From Lacipirellula parvula (GTDB taxonomy: Bacteria; Planctomycetota; Planctomycetia; Pirellulales; Lacipirellulaceae): a stretch of DNA of 64,000 nucleotides. How positions within the stretch are numbered: the first letter of the stretch is position 1; each line of letters opens with the position of its first letter. Positions 1-8,949 of the stretch are shown here, one piece after another. The notes beneath the pieces were generated by a model. It searched no databases and was not told where the DNA came from. It saw only the letters and a list, made by a program, of their open reading frames with translations. The translations under genes were made by a program, and so were the position numbers. The stretch is taken from NCBI RefSeq assembly GCF_009177095.1, contig NZ_AP021861.1, forward strand, positions 1,240,001 through 1,304,000, in the 5' to 3' direction.

Positions 1-157
1 GCCTCCCCGTTGAAGCACCCACCTTAGTTTCCCACCTCTGCAAAGCCGGCTGAGGATTCTTGTTGCGAGCATTACCCAGGCTTGGCGGCCTTCGCTCGCT
101 GTGGCGCATTTCGATGCAAGGCAATATTGTTCGTTGAATAGCAAAGGTAGCAGGACC

Positions 158-388
158 ATGCCCGATCCCAAGTTGAAGAACGTTTTCGAAGCGATCCTCA
201 AGTACGGTCACGACGAAGACTTCGCCCCGAAGATGGACGAAGAATTCAAGGCGACTCAAGCCCCGGCAGGTTCCCGTGAGAAGCTCGAAGTGTTGGCGGA
301 GCGGATTCGCTCGGGTCAGCCCCTGTGGCACGAAGAAGACCGTTCGGACTACACCGGTCTGACCGGCGCCGTTCGTCCCCGCGACTAG
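158..388 (+). CDS. small conserved protein of unknown function
   Basis: The product is 76 residues, soluble and acidic, with no signal peptide, membrane segment or known domain that I recognise. The ATG at 158 is preferred over an in-frame ATG at 101 because the protein then begins with a compact, charged sequence (MPDPKLKNVF) and a purine-rich stretch (AAAGGTAG) lies upstream. A strong factor-independent terminator follows about 30 bases after the stop, so this looks like a single-gene transcript. Compact proteins of this kind are common in planctomycetes. No function is assigned. Confidence 0.7.
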   Translation: MPDPKLKNVFEAILKYGHDEDFAPKMDEEFKATQAPAGSREKLEVLAERIRSGQPLWHEEDRSDYTGLTGAVRPRD

Positions 389-417
389 TCTAGCGTGTCC
401 GAACAATTTAATTCAAT

Positions 418-460
418 CGAAGAGGCCGTCCCGGCACCGTCGGGACGGCCTCTTCGCGTT
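418..460 (+). terminator. strong intrinsic terminator-like hairpin
   Basis: A perfect 16-bp stem (418-433 pairing with 441-456) encloses a 7-base loop and is followed by a short T-rich tail. It sits directly downstream of the small gene ending at 388. Confidence 0.75.
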
Positions 461-727
461 TCTAACCAAGGCGCGAGTTCAGGAGCAACCGCCGTCGAAC
501 TAAACGCTTGAAGCTTGGGAATGTCGTTCGGAAGTAGTGGACAGGATCCGGGATGACGGCGATCGACAGATGGTGGATTGATGGGAGCGCCTCGCCGCCA
601 AAGGCGGGACAACTCAGCGTTTCATCATGTCGGTCTGCGGCATCCGGTGATCTGGTCCCTCGTTCTCGCAACGTAAATGCTTCGTGGTTCGCGTTGAGTT
701 CAGCGACGTCGTCGCTGCTCCCGAGAA

Positions 728-943
728 CTAGGCGGAACGGGCCAGCGACGCCAACTCCCCGGCGGCGACCTCGATCTCCAAACCGGCGCCGTCGTGCGGC
801 TCCAGTTCATCGCGCAAGACAAGCATGTCACGCGGGGCGTCAATGCCGAGGCGAACCTTGTCGCCGGCGACGCGCACCACAGTGATCACGATCGAATCCC
901 CCAACTTGATGCGTTGCGATTGCTTTCTCGATAAAACCAGCAT
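728..943 (-). CDS. csrA: carbon storage regulator CsrA
   Basis: CsrA is a small RNA-binding dimer that blocks ribosome access at GGA-containing leaders and so controls translation. The 71-residue product starts with the family hallmark MLVLSRK and has the GD.I.I.V..V..DKVRLGI.AP core. An ATG five codons upstream is rejected because it overlaps a near-perfect Shine-Dalgarno sequence (GGAGGT) placed 7 bases before the ATG at 943. The C-terminal tail is Ala-rich and longer than in the 61-residue E. coli protein. In many bacteria csrA lies next to fliW and flagellar genes. No such neighbours are visible here. Confidence 0.95.
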   Translation of the reverse strand: MLVLSRKQSQRIKLGDSIVITVVRVAGDKVRLGIDAPRDMLVLRDELEPHDGAGLEIEVAAGELASLARSA

Positions 944-1063
944 TTGGTTGACCTCCATGTTTCCCGCGGCGGGGCTTATGAACTTATGTACAGTATATCG
1001 AGCCGGACAGAGTCCGCAACTCTGTCCGGCAAATAATCTCGGAATCGACGGGCACTCTAAGAA

Positions 1064-1132
1064 GCGGTCAGCTTTCAGCTATCAGCGTTCAGCCAGATCA
1101 ATTGCTGACCGCTGAGTGCTGACCGCTAACGG
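1064..1132. repeat. inverted repeat of GGTCAGC/TCAGC units
   Basis: Tandem units of the type GCGGTCAGC/TTTCAGC are followed, after a short spacer, by their inverted counterparts (GCTGACCGC twice). The same type of element recurs at 23582, 30105 and 41594. It fills the space between csrA and the next minus-strand gene. Confidence 0.7.
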
Positions 1133-1134
1133 CT

Positions 1135-1422
1135 TTAAGCTTCGATCATCGGAGCTTCAAGCAATCGCGTGCGCTGCATCCGTCGGCCGCATGAACCGTA
1201 AAACAAGATCGTGTTCTGCTCAGTTTCCCAAATCGCGGTGAGGCGGACGGCCCGAGGGCCATGGAGGCAATAATAAATGCCGCACGGTTTGCCGGAGCGA
1301 TTGAGAATTTGTTGGGTGAGCGGGAAGCGATCGGGTTCTAAAGTTTCCAGGCGACTCAGGGTGTGGGCGACGTATTGATGGACCAGTTCCAGCGTCGGCA
1401 GACGCTCGGCGTTTTCCACCAT
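1135..1422 (-). CDS. conserved protein of unknown function
   Basis: A 95-residue cytoplasmic protein with no membrane segment. The central part (GIYYCLHGPRAVRLTAIWE) looks like a beta-rich core, and the C-terminal part carries RRMQRTR. I do not recognise the family. The gene lies alone between csrA and a long non-coding stretch, on the same strand as csrA but separated from it by an inverted repeat. Confidence 0.6.
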   Translation of the reverse strand: MVENAERLPTLELVHQYVAHTLSRLETLEPDRFPLTQQILNRSGKPCGIYYCLHGPRAVRLTAIWETEQNTILFYGSCGRRMQRTRLLEAPMIEA

Positions 1423-1871
1423 CGACGGACGAACCTCATAGGGACTTCGTTGATGTCAACTCAGCGTGAGGCGACCAGACGCTCGGGAGGGCGATCCGCG
1501 CCAAGCTCGCTCTTGTAGCGAGCTTTCTTCCGAGCGTCGCGGTCAATCGTCTATCCGACTGCCACGGCGCCGCAGTCACCCGTGTTAAGCTAGGTGACTT
1601 GCGACAACCTAGATATCGGCGGCGAGTTGCTGCTAGCTGCAGGTCGGCCGTTAAGATTTGACGAACAACGAAGGCTGCACGCCGTCGTCGCGCGACGCGA
1701 TCGCGCAGTTAGCGCGAAGCGTTAGAGGCGCTGCGATGCGAATTTGAAAGAAGAGATTTAACCTTGGTTTGGCTCAAGGTTGTTGGGACGATTCCGTCGC
1801 ACGAGGTTGTGATCAGATCAGACGGCTTTGCGGCGCCACGTTGAGCGTCACATGCCGCCCGCGATAGTGCG
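1423..1871. other. non-coding stretch, no gene seen
   Basis: About 450 bases without a convincing reading frame. It contains a small palindrome near 1500-1530 (AAGCTCGC..GCGAGCTT) and several GCG-rich short inverted repeats near 1680-1715. Nothing else could be supported. Confidence 0.5.
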
Positions 1872-2570
1872 TTAGGGCTTCGCTTTCGCAGGCGCGCGGT
1901 ATTCGAAGAAGAATCGTCCCCTTCCAGCGGTATGGACGTTGTACATCCCGAAGTAACGGCAAAGATCGTCCTCGACGCCTTGCAGTTCCTCGCCGATGGC
2001 CTTATCGGCGGGAGAGTACCACGGGTGCCAACTCCGGTGGATGTAGATGCTGTGATCGGGAGTATAAAAATCGGGCAGGTCGTGTTGTGGCAGCTTGGCG
2101 ACGGCTTCGCGATACTCGCGTAACCGTTGTTTCTCTTCCGGAGTGCTAGCGATGATGTCATCAAATTTATAGGACAAACCGAGAGCCTGCTTGAGTCGCG
2201 TTTCCTCGCGCTGCGAAGCGTCATTGATTTGCTCTAGTCGTTCGTATTCGTCGATGGAGATTTTCGGAGCGAAACGGACCACATAGCTCACGTCGCCTGT
2301 TCCTACCGCCGTCGCCGTCGGCTTCTGTTCGCCGATCGGTGCAGGTCCATTCGGGACCCACGCGTTGAACTCTACCGGTTGCTTTCGCTGGAGCGTGATT
2401 TCATTTCCCGTCGCGGAAATTGTCCAAGCATGCGAGCCCACAAAGTTGCCAAGACGCTGCACCCACTTCTGAGACTCGACAGCTGGTAACTGCCAAGCCG
2501 TCGCTGATTGGGCCGAAACGGAGTGCTCGATGCAAAATATCAACAATCCGGCGATGAAGATGTAACGCAT
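1872..2570 (-). CDS. secreted protein of unknown function
   Basis: The product has 232 residues. It starts with a clear signal peptide (MRYIFIAGLLIFCIEHSVSA) with a likely cleavage before QSATAW. The mature part is rich in Trp, Tyr and charged residues and includes a helical stretch around residues 105-150. I recognise no domain. An overlapping minus-strand frame at 1709-2224 is considered a shadow. The gene stands alone between a non-coding stretch and the molybdenum oxidoreductase gene, and no link to either is evident. Confidence 0.7.
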   Translation of the reverse strand: MRYIFIAGLLIFCIEHSVSAQSATAWQLPAVESQKWVQRLGNFVGSHAWTISATGNEITLQRKQPVEFNAWVPNGPAPIGEQKPTATAVGTGDVSYVVRFAPKISIDEYERLEQINDASQREETRLKQALGLSYKFDDIIASTPEEKQRLREYREAVAKLPQHDLPDFYTPDHSIYIHRSWHPWYSPADKAIGEELQGVEDDLCRYFGMYNVHTAGRGRFFFEYRAPAKAKP

Positions 2571-2772
2571 TATCGCATTCCTGATGTGTGATTCGACCCG
2601 CGACCGGTGCAGAAAGGTTGCCCTTTCCCGATTGTCGCGTCATGCACTGCGCACGGCCCAGTCTAGTAATTCTAGCTACCGAAGTCACCTTCGGTTCGTT
2701 GTTGGCACGGCGCCGAGCAGCGCAAATGCAGATCTCTTCACCTTTACGCGGGATATCGCCAATTGCTGGGTT

Positions 2773-5220
2773 CTAGGTCGTCGGCCGCACACTAATAATT
2801 GTGCACTTCGACGTCGGGCAATTGCTCAGCGGCTCGACGCTCCCCACCGGGATGAGGACGTTCGCCTCGGGGTAGTACATCGCTGCGCACCGTTTGGGGA
2901 TCGGAAACTCCACGGCGACGAAGCCGCACGCGGTGCGCGTTTGGCCGTTCCAGTGGCTGGTGACGTCGACAAGCTGATGCGGCGCGATCCCTTGCTCGTC
3001 GAGGTCGGCCCGGTTGAGCATTACGACTCGCCGCTCGTTGTGGAGGCCGCGGTAACGGTCGTGCAGGCCGTAGATTGTCGTGTTGTATTGGTCGTGGCTG
3101 CGAACGGTGGTCATCGCGAACTGGTTCGGCCCGAGTTGGTGGTCGGGGATCGGATTGACGGTGAAGTTCGCTTTGCCGGTGTCGGTGTGATAGACGTTCT
3201 CGCGCGGCGGGTTCGGCAAGTAAAAGCCGCCGGGATGGCGAACGCGGGCGTTGTAGTCGTGGCAGCCGGGGATCACCTTGGCGATTCCGTCGCGGACGTG
3301 GTCGTAGTTCTCGGCCCAAGCGGGCCAATCGACCGTCGCCCGGTCGCCGAGCACCGCCGCCGCCATGCGGCAGACGATCGCCGTCTCGCCCATCAATTGC
3401 GGCGACGCTGGCGCGAACCGGCCGCGCGACCACTGGATGACGCCCATCGAGTTCTCGCACGAGACGAACTGCTCGATCGCGGGGCGTGAACTTGTGGCTG
3501 GCGAGACGTCGGCTTCGGTGCGGCCGAGGCAGGGGAGGATGAGCGCCTGCGCGCCGGTCACCAGATCAGAGCGGTTGAGCTTCGTGCCGATCCGCACGGT
3601 GAGCCGCGTGCGGGAGAGTGCTTCGGCGGCGTAGGCCGTGTCGGGCAGCGCCAGCAGAAAATTGCCGCCGAGCGAGATGAAGACTTTCACCCGTCCTTCG
3701 TGCATCGCGACGATCGACTTCTGCGAATCGAGGCCATGCTCGCGCGGCGGGTCGAAGCCGAACGCCCCCTGCAGCGCGTCGAGCAGTTCGGGCTGCGGCC
3801 GTTCCCAGACGCCCATCGTGCGGTCGCCTTGCACATTCGAGTGGCCGCGCACGCAGCACGCCCCCGCGCCCGGCTTGGCCATGGCGCCGCGGAGGAGTAG
3901 CAGATTGAGAAGTTCCTGAATGTTGCCGGGCCCGTTGTATTGTTGGGCGATGCCAACGCACCAACTGCAGATGATCTCGCCCGTTTCGCGAGCCCAGGCG
4001 GCGGCCGTTTCAATCTGCTCGCGTTCGATGCCCGACGCTCGCACGATTTCGTCCCAACTCGCGGCCCGCACGTCGGCCAGCAAGTCGTCGACGCCGGCGG
4101 TGTTCGCGTTGACGTAGTCCCAATCGATGCCGGCGCCCCGCTCGGCATCGTCGGCCGCGACGATCGCCTTGAGGATTCCCTTGAACAGCGGCACGTCGCC
4201 GTTGATGCGTACCTGCAGAAAGAGGTCGGCGATCGGCGTTGCGTGGCCGAGCAGCCCCGTCACTTCCTGCGGCTGCATGAAGGAGATGAGGCCCGTCTCC
4301 GGCAGTGGATTGACGGCGACGATCTTGGCGCCGTTCCGCTTGGCCTCTTGCAGCACCGACAGCATCCGCGGATGGTTCGTTCCCGGATTGTGGCCGACAT
4401 TGAAAATTAGCTTCGCCCGAGCGATGTCTTCGAGCTTGACCGTCCCCTTGCCAAACCCGAGCACATGGTTGAGCGCGGTGCCGCTCGCTTCGTGACACAT
4501 GTTCGAGCAATCGGGCAAGTTGTTCGTGCCGAACTGCCGCACGAACAGCTGGTAGGCGAAGGCGGCTTCGTTCGTCGCCTTGCCGGAGGTGTAGAACGAC
4601 GCCTCGTTCGGCGAGGCGAGGGCGTTGAGCTCGTCGGCAATCAGCGCGAAGGCGTCGGCCCACGAGATCGGCTGGTAGTGCGTCGCGCCGGTTCGCAGCA
4701 CCATCGGCTCGGTGAGCCGGCCTTGCTGCTCGAGCCAGTAGTCCGACTGTTGCGAAAGCTCGGCGACCGAATGCTTGGCGAAGAAGTCTGCCGTCACGCG
4801 GCGGCGATCGGACTCGTGGGCCACCGCTTTGGCGCCATTCTCGCAGAAGTCGAAATGCGAACGCTTACCGTCGGGATCGGGCCAGGCACAGCCGGGGCAA
4901 TCGAAGCCATCTTTCTGGTTTACTTGCAGCAGCGGCAGCACGCCGCGCACGACGCCTGCCTCGCCCAGGGCGTAGTGAAACGACGACAGCACGGCGCCGA
5001 TGCCGGTCGCCTTGCGTTCCGGCTCGCGCTGCCGCAGGCCGGCGAGTTGCTGCGGCGCGAGTGGATCGACGGCGCCGTGAGCAGTGTTGAGCGTGCCGGC
5101 CTCGACGCAAGGGAGTGGCCGCTGTTCCGTCGCCGCGTGCGGCCCGTGGTGGCGAGGGTGATAGTTGGCGAACTCGCCGTTGTGGGAGCCTTCGCGAACT
5201 GGTTGGGGTGACTGGCTCAT
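2773..5220 (-). CDS. FdhF/YdeP-family molybdopterin oxidoreductase
   Basis: An 815-residue alpha subunit of the formate dehydrogenase-like molybdenum enzymes, most like the YdeP branch. Cys108, Cys111 and Cys126 in the FDCPGCAWPD region fit a reduced iron-sulfur site. Molybdopterin-binding segments follow (PDCSNMCHEASG, FNVGHNPGTNHP, GHSNVQGDRTMG), and a C-terminal dinucleotide-binding domain contains RSHDQYNTTIYG. There is no Tat signal, so it is probably cytoplasmic. No in-frame TGA is seen, so no selenocysteine is needed. fdhD lies 29 bases upstream on the same strand and supports a molybdenum or tungsten cofactor enzyme. The physiological substrate of YdeP-type proteins is not well established, so formate is only one possibility. 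Confidence 0.92.
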   Translation of the reverse strand: MSQSPQPVREGSHNGEFANYHPRHHGPHAATEQRPLPCVEAGTLNTAHGAVDPLAPQQLAGLRQREPERKATGIGAVLSSFHYALGEAGVVRGVLPLLQVNQKDGFDCPGCAWPDPDGKRSHFDFCENGAKAVAHESDRRRVTADFFAKHSVAELSQQSDYWLEQQGRLTEPMVLRTGATHYQPISWADAFALIADELNALASPNEASFYTSGKATNEAAFAYQLFVRQFGTNNLPDCSNMCHEASGTALNHVLGFGKGTVKLEDIARAKLIFNVGHNPGTNHPRMLSVLQEAKRNGAKIVAVNPLPETGLISFMQPQEVTGLLGHATPIADLFLQVRINGDVPLFKGILKAIVAADDAERGAGIDWDYVNANTAGVDDLLADVRAASWDEIVRASGIEREQIETAAAWARETGEIICSWCVGIAQQYNGPGNIQELLNLLLLRGAMAKPGAGACCVRGHSNVQGDRTMGVWERPQPELLDALQGAFGFDPPREHGLDSQKSIVAMHEGRVKVFISLGGNFLLALPDTAYAAEALSRTRLTVRIGTKLNRSDLVTGAQALILPCLGRTEADVSPATSSRPAIEQFVSCENSMGVIQWSRGRFAPASPQLMGETAIVCRMAAAVLGDRATVDWPAWAENYDHVRDGIAKVIPGCHDYNARVRHPGGFYLPNPPRENVYHTDTGKANFTVNPIPDHQLGPNQFAMTTVRSHDQYNTTIYGLHDRYRGLHNERRVVMLNRADLDEQGIAPHQLVDVTSHWNGQTRTACGFVAVEFPIPKRCAAMYYPEANVLIPVGSVEPLSNCPTSKCTIISVRPTT

Positions 5221-5249
5221 GGCTCCATCCTCAATTGTTTCAGTGATCG

Positions 5250-6161
5250 TCAGCTTGGCGCCGCGCCACTCAGGATGACGCTACGCTCAACTGACGCTTG
5301 CTCGGTCGCAGAGTGGATCCGCTCCACCCCTGCGTACACATTAAACCGATCGCCGCGGACGAAGCCGATGATCGTCATCCCGTGTCGAACGGCAAGTTCC
5401 ACCGCCAGGCTCGACGGGGCGCCGATCGCTGCGAGGATCGAAATCCCCGCGACGGCCGCCTTCTGTACGAGTTCGAAGCTTACGCGCCCGCTTACCAACA
5501 AGATGCTTTGCGTGAGCGGCGTCCGCTCGGCGAGGAACTCGTGCCCGATCAACTTATCGAGCGCATTGTGCCGGCCGACGTCTTCGCGGAGGGCGAACAA
5601 TTCGCCGTCGGCGTCGAAGAGCGCCGAGGCATGCAAGCCGCCGGTCTGTTCAAACACCTCTTGCGCTGCACGCAGCTTCGCCGGCAGGCTGCGAATGACC
5701 GCCGCGTCGACGACAGGTTCGCCCGGCAGGCACCCCTCTCGCGGTTGCACCTGCACCGCCTCCAGCGACGCCTTGCCGCAGACGCCACAGCTCGACGAGG
5801 TGTAGAAGTGACGCTCCAGCCGAGCCAAGTCGACGGCGACGCCGGGTCGCAGCTTCACGCACGCCACGTTGCCAGCGCCGCAGCTGGTGACGCCGGCGAT
5901 TTGCTCCGGGCTCGTGATGATCCCTTCGGTGAAGAGGAAGCCGACGGCGAGTTCCACGTCGTGCCCCGGCGTGCGCATCGTGATCGACACGGCTTGCCGT
6001 ACGCGATGGCCGCGCTCGCCATGCGCGAGTCGTATCTCTAGCGGTTCCTCCACCGCGAGCAGATCGTGCTCGGCGACTACTTCGTCGCCGCGAAGCCGCC
6101 AGGTTTCAACCGACGCGCAGGCGCGGCTTGTAGAATCAACGCGTTCGTCATCGACGGCCAT
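5250..6161 (-). CDS. fdhD: formate dehydrogenase accessory sulfurtransferase FdhD
   Basis: FdhD moves sulfur from the cysteine desulfurase to the bis-MGD cofactor, which the partner oxidoreductase needs for activity. The 303-residue protein carries the CGVC sulfur-transfer motif within SSSCGVCGKAS and the conserved DVGRHNALDKLIG segment near the C-terminus. The start at 6161 is chosen because GGGGAG lies 6 bases upstream. An ATG 11 codons earlier lacks such a site. The gene is 29 bases from the downstream oxidoreductase gene, so the two probably form one transcript. Confidence 0.95.
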   Translation of the reverse strand: MAVDDERVDSTSRACASVETWRLRGDEVVAEHDLLAVEEPLEIRLAHGERGHRVRQAVSITMRTPGHDVELAVGFLFTEGIITSPEQIAGVTSCGAGNVACVKLRPGVAVDLARLERHFYTSSSCGVCGKASLEAVQVQPREGCLPGEPVVDAAVIRSLPAKLRAAQEVFEQTGGLHASALFDADGELFALREDVGRHNALDKLIGHEFLAERTPLTQSILLVSGRVSFELVQKAAVAGISILAAIGAPSSLAVELAVRHGMTIIGFVRGDRFNVYAGVERIHSATEQASVERSVILSGAAPS

Positions 6162-6348
6162 TCTCGCTCCCCAGCGCGCCTTCAGAGTCTGCAACGAGCG
6201 TCGGCATCATACCGTAAGTTGCAGAGCGATCGCAAAGGATCGCGCGCATCGCGATAATCACAGCGGGGGCGAGATTCGCCTGACGGTTAGCGCGCAGTGG
6301 TTGGCCGCACCTATCAGAGGAGCAAGTCGCGCTAACTGTCTAACCGGC

Positions 6349-6993
6349 TCACTCGCCAGGAAAGATCCCCGCCCCAAATCCCGTCGGCGGTTCGCGGTAG
6401 GCGTTGCGGGCGGCGCTCGGCGTGTTGGGCGTCGTCGGCGGAGCGGTGCGCTCGCGCACCGGGCCGCCCGACTGCGGACGGTTGTTGCCGAGGTGCGAGT
6501 GGCGACGCTGGTGGGCCTGGTCGACCCGCGTTTCGCCCGGAGCGCCTTGCTGCGGACGCTGTTTAAAGTCGCCGTAGTCCATGTCGAAGTCGTCGTAGCG
6601 CGAGACGTAGTCGGGTTGCTTTGCGCGTTCGATCTCTTCGTAGAACTCTTGGACGACGACCTCTTGAATCATCTCGCGGCAGGCCGAATTGATCGGGTGG
6701 GCGATGTCGGCGTAGAGCTTCGCGCGGCCGTCCGAGTCAAGCGGCATCCGCTCGTTCGAGAGCTGGCTGCCGCATTGGTTGCAGAAGGGGGCGCGAAGAT
6801 GGTTCTTCATGCCGCACCGCGGGCAGTGGGCGGTGAGCTTGCGGCTCGGCATCGCGACGAAGGGGCCGCTGGTCCCTTCGATGATCTTCAAGTCCCGCAC
6901 GACGAAGCAATTGTCGAACGTGATCGAACAGAACGCCTTCAGCCGCTCGCCCGGTTCTTCCATGAGCTTGATGCGGACCTCGGTGATTTCCAC
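6349..6993 (-). CDS. spoVG: SpoVG-family protein with zinc ribbon and C-terminal tail
   Basis: Residues 1-90 match SpoVG, a small nucleic-acid-binding regulator ([34 protein letters not shown]). The usual protein is about 95 residues. Here it is 214. After the SpoVG core come two CxxC pairs (CPRCG and CNQCG) that would form a zinc ribbon, then a helical part ([12 protein letters not shown]), then a low-complexity tail rich in Pro, Gln, Arg and Gly. The GTG at 6993 is chosen because AAGGAG lies about 8 bases upstream. The longer frame begins inside ispE. ispE ends 25 bases upstream, and ispE and spoVG are near each other in Firmicutes as well. Confidence 0.9.
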   Translation of the reverse strand: MEITEVRIKLMEEPGERLKAFCSITFDNCFVVRDLKIIEGTSGPFVAMPSRKLTAHCPRCGMKNHLRAPFCNQCGSQLSNERMPLDSDGRAKLYADIAHPINSACREMIQEVVVQEFYEEIERAKQPDYVSRYDDFDMDYGDFKQRPQQGAPGETRVDQAHQRRHSHLGNNRPQSGGPVRERTAPPTTPNTPSAARNAYREPPTGFGAGIFPGE

Positions 6994-7018
6994 GGCAGTT
7001 CTCCTTGCGAGGTTGTCC

Positions 7019-7972
7019 TTAGCGGCACGTCGCGGTCGTGAAGACAGTCCCCAGATTGGCGGCACTCAGGATAGCGGCGGCATGGCGGGCGTGACGAGCT
7101 GAACGCATGACGCCGAAATAAGCCGATCCGCTTCCGGTTAATTGGTGGGCGTAGCACCCCAGCGCAGCAAAGGCGATGCCGAGGCGTTCAATTGCCGGGC
7201 AAAGTTGGCGGGCGGGAGCTTGCAAACTATTGCCGATCCGTTGCATCGCCGCGCTCAGCGAACCACGGCGGAGCAGGGCGATCAGCTCCGCAAGTCGGCT
7301 GGAGGCCGGCGGCGCGGGCGATCCATCCCACGCAGGGGCGGCGAGTTCGCGGAAGCAGTCCGCCGTCGACACGCCGTCGCGCGGCGCGACGACGACGATA
7401 TGGAGGCGGGGGAAATTGTCGATTGGTTCGACGCGCTCTCCCCTGCCCCGACAGATCGCGGTTTGACCAGCGAGGAAGAACGGCACGTCGCTGCCCAATT
7501 GGGCGGCAAGTTCGCTCAGTTTTGCCGTGGAGTAATCGATGCCCCAGGCACGGTTGGCGAGCATCAAAGCAGAGGCGGCGTCGCTGCTTCCCCCGCCGAG
7601 GCCGGCCTGCATAGGTATTCGCTTGGTAAGGATGAACGAGCCGTGCGGCTCGACGCCGGCCGTCCGGGCGAGGAGTTCGGCGGCTCGCCAGGCGAGATTC
7701 TGTTCGTTGGCGGGAGCGAGGCGGATCAGCTCGGCCGCAGAGGTCGGGTGGTACGCCAGCGCGAATTCGGCGGAGCCGCGGTCGTCGCGGGGGGACCAGC
7801 TGAGCCGGTCGCAGAGGCGGATTGGCGCCAACAAGGTTTCCAACTCGTGGAACCCGTCTGTGCGGCGTCCGAGGACTTCGAGATAGAGGTTCAGCTTGGC
7901 TGGCGCGAGCGCCTCCCAAGCGTCACTCTTCCTCCGAACATACATGTTCGCAGCCCCATTCCCTGAGGGCAT
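7019..7972 (-). CDS. ispE: 4-diphosphocytidyl-2-C-methyl-D-erythritol kinase
   Basis: IspE phosphorylates CDP-methylerythritol with ATP in the MEP route to isoprenoids. The 317-residue frame shows the GHMP-kinase features: [16 protein letters not shown] near the start, the ATP-binding motif [11 protein letters not shown], and GSDVPFFL. A second ATG at 7945 would give 308 residues and lies closer to the conserved start, so the true start could be either. The gene is followed by spoVG after 25 bases. Confidence 0.93.
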   Translation of the reverse strand: MPSGNGAANMYVRRKSDAWEALAPAKLNLYLEVLGRRTDGFHELETLLAPIRLCDRLSWSPRDDRGSAEFALAYHPTSAAELIRLAPANEQNLAWRAAELLARTAGVEPHGSFILTKRIPMQAGLGGGSSDAASALMLANRAWGIDYSTAKLSELAAQLGSDVPFFLAGQTAICRGRGERVEPIDNFPRLHIVVVAPRDGVSTADCFRELAAPAWDGSPAPPASSRLAELIALLRRGSLSAAMQRIGNSLQAPARQLCPAIERLGIAFAALGCYAHQLTGSGSAYFGVMRSARHARHAAAILSAANLGTVFTTATCR

Positions 7973-8293
7973 GGCGCCAAGGACTGCGACCGGCGACCCG
8001 AGCCAAGTCGTCCCTTGGCGTGCGTTCCGTGCATCTCTGGCTTGCGGCCAGCGGTATCCACCTGCACGGGCTCTACACTGTTGTCATATCGACGATCTAC
8101 CCGGCAAGACGCCAGCAGGAAGCCAGCTTTGCAGGCAGGTTCTTCGACTTTTCGAGACGTAAACCGAAGTGCCAGGGCATTTTAGCGCTTTTTTCGTGGC
8201 GAGTCAATTCAGACTGGACAGGCGCCTGAATCAAGCTGACGGTCTGCCCCGATTGGGGGAGAGGCCCCAGGAATGGATTCATTCCCAGCCCAA
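7973..8293. other. non-coding stretch, no gene seen
   Basis: About 320 bases between ispE and tmk. No reading frame with a plausible start and ribosome site was found. A short GC-rich inverted repeat lies near 8245-8270 but lacks a T-run. Confidence 0.45.
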
Positions 8294-8914
8294 TTAGGCC
8301 TTCGCGAGCAGCGGTGCCGCGATCCTACGGAGCTCCGCTTGGATCACCGCGACCTCGCGATCAGCGGCGATCACATGCACCGTCGGCCCCATCGCCTTCG
8401 CTTCGGCGAGGAATCCCGCCCGCAGCCGCTCACGATATTCGTTGCCGCGATTCTCGACGCGGTCGAGCTCTCGGCCCATCCGGCTCAGGGCGACCGCTGG
8501 ATCAAGATCAAGCAGGAAGGTGCAGCTCGGAGCGACGCCGTTGGTCGCCACGGCGCCAACTTGCCGGATCGAGTCGATCGCCAACCCGCCCGCATGCCCT
8601 TGGTAAACGATGTTGGCCAGCAAGTAGCGATCAGAGACGACCGTCCGTCCAGCCGCGAGGGCGGGGACGATCACTTCGTCGACCAGTTGCGCCCGCGCGG
8701 CCATGTAGAGCAGCATTTCGCTCCGCGGGGCGATTGGCGTCGAATCGTCGCTGGCCAGCAAAATATTGCGGATCCGTTCGCCGACGGCCGTGCTGCCTGG
8801 GTCGCGGCAAACGATTGGTTCGTGTCCCTGCTCAGCGAGCCATTCGCAGAAGAGCTTGAGCTGGGTGCTCTTCCCGCCGCCGTCGATGCCGTCGAATGAG
8901 AAAAATGGCGGCAT
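8294..8914 (-). CDS. tmk: thymidylate kinase
   Basis: Thymidylate kinase phosphorylates dTMP to dTDP for DNA synthesis. The 206-residue protein begins with FFSFDGIDGGGKSTQ, a P-loop with Gly where many homologues have Ala (GIDGAGKS). It has the substrate motif SDRYLLANIVYQG and a RVENRGNEYRERLR segment in the lid region. The length is normal for the family. The WYL regulator gene ends just upstream on the same strand (8950), leaving 35 bases between them, so co-transcription is possible. Confidence 0.93.
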   Translation of the reverse strand: MPPFFSFDGIDGGGKSTQLKLFCEWLAEQGHEPIVCRDPGSTAVGERIRNILLASDDSTPIAPRSEMLLYMAARAQLVDEVIVPALAAGRTVVSDRYLLANIVYQGHAGGLAIDSIRQVGAVATNGVAPSCTFLLDLDPAVALSRMGRELDRVENRGNEYRERLRAGFLAEAKAMGPTVHVIAADREVAVIQAELRRIAAPLLAKA

Positions 8915-8949
8915 GGCGTGGGTGCGGGGCGGCGGGGCGGTAAATCAGT

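Noticed and set aside
1709-2224. Minus-strand frame overlapping the secreted protein gene
   Set aside because: The overlapping frame with a signal peptide is clearly better. This one is Ser/Thr/Arg-rich without features.
2773-5220. Selenocysteine in the molybdopterin oxidoreductase
   Set aside because: There is no in-frame TGA within the coding region, so none is required.
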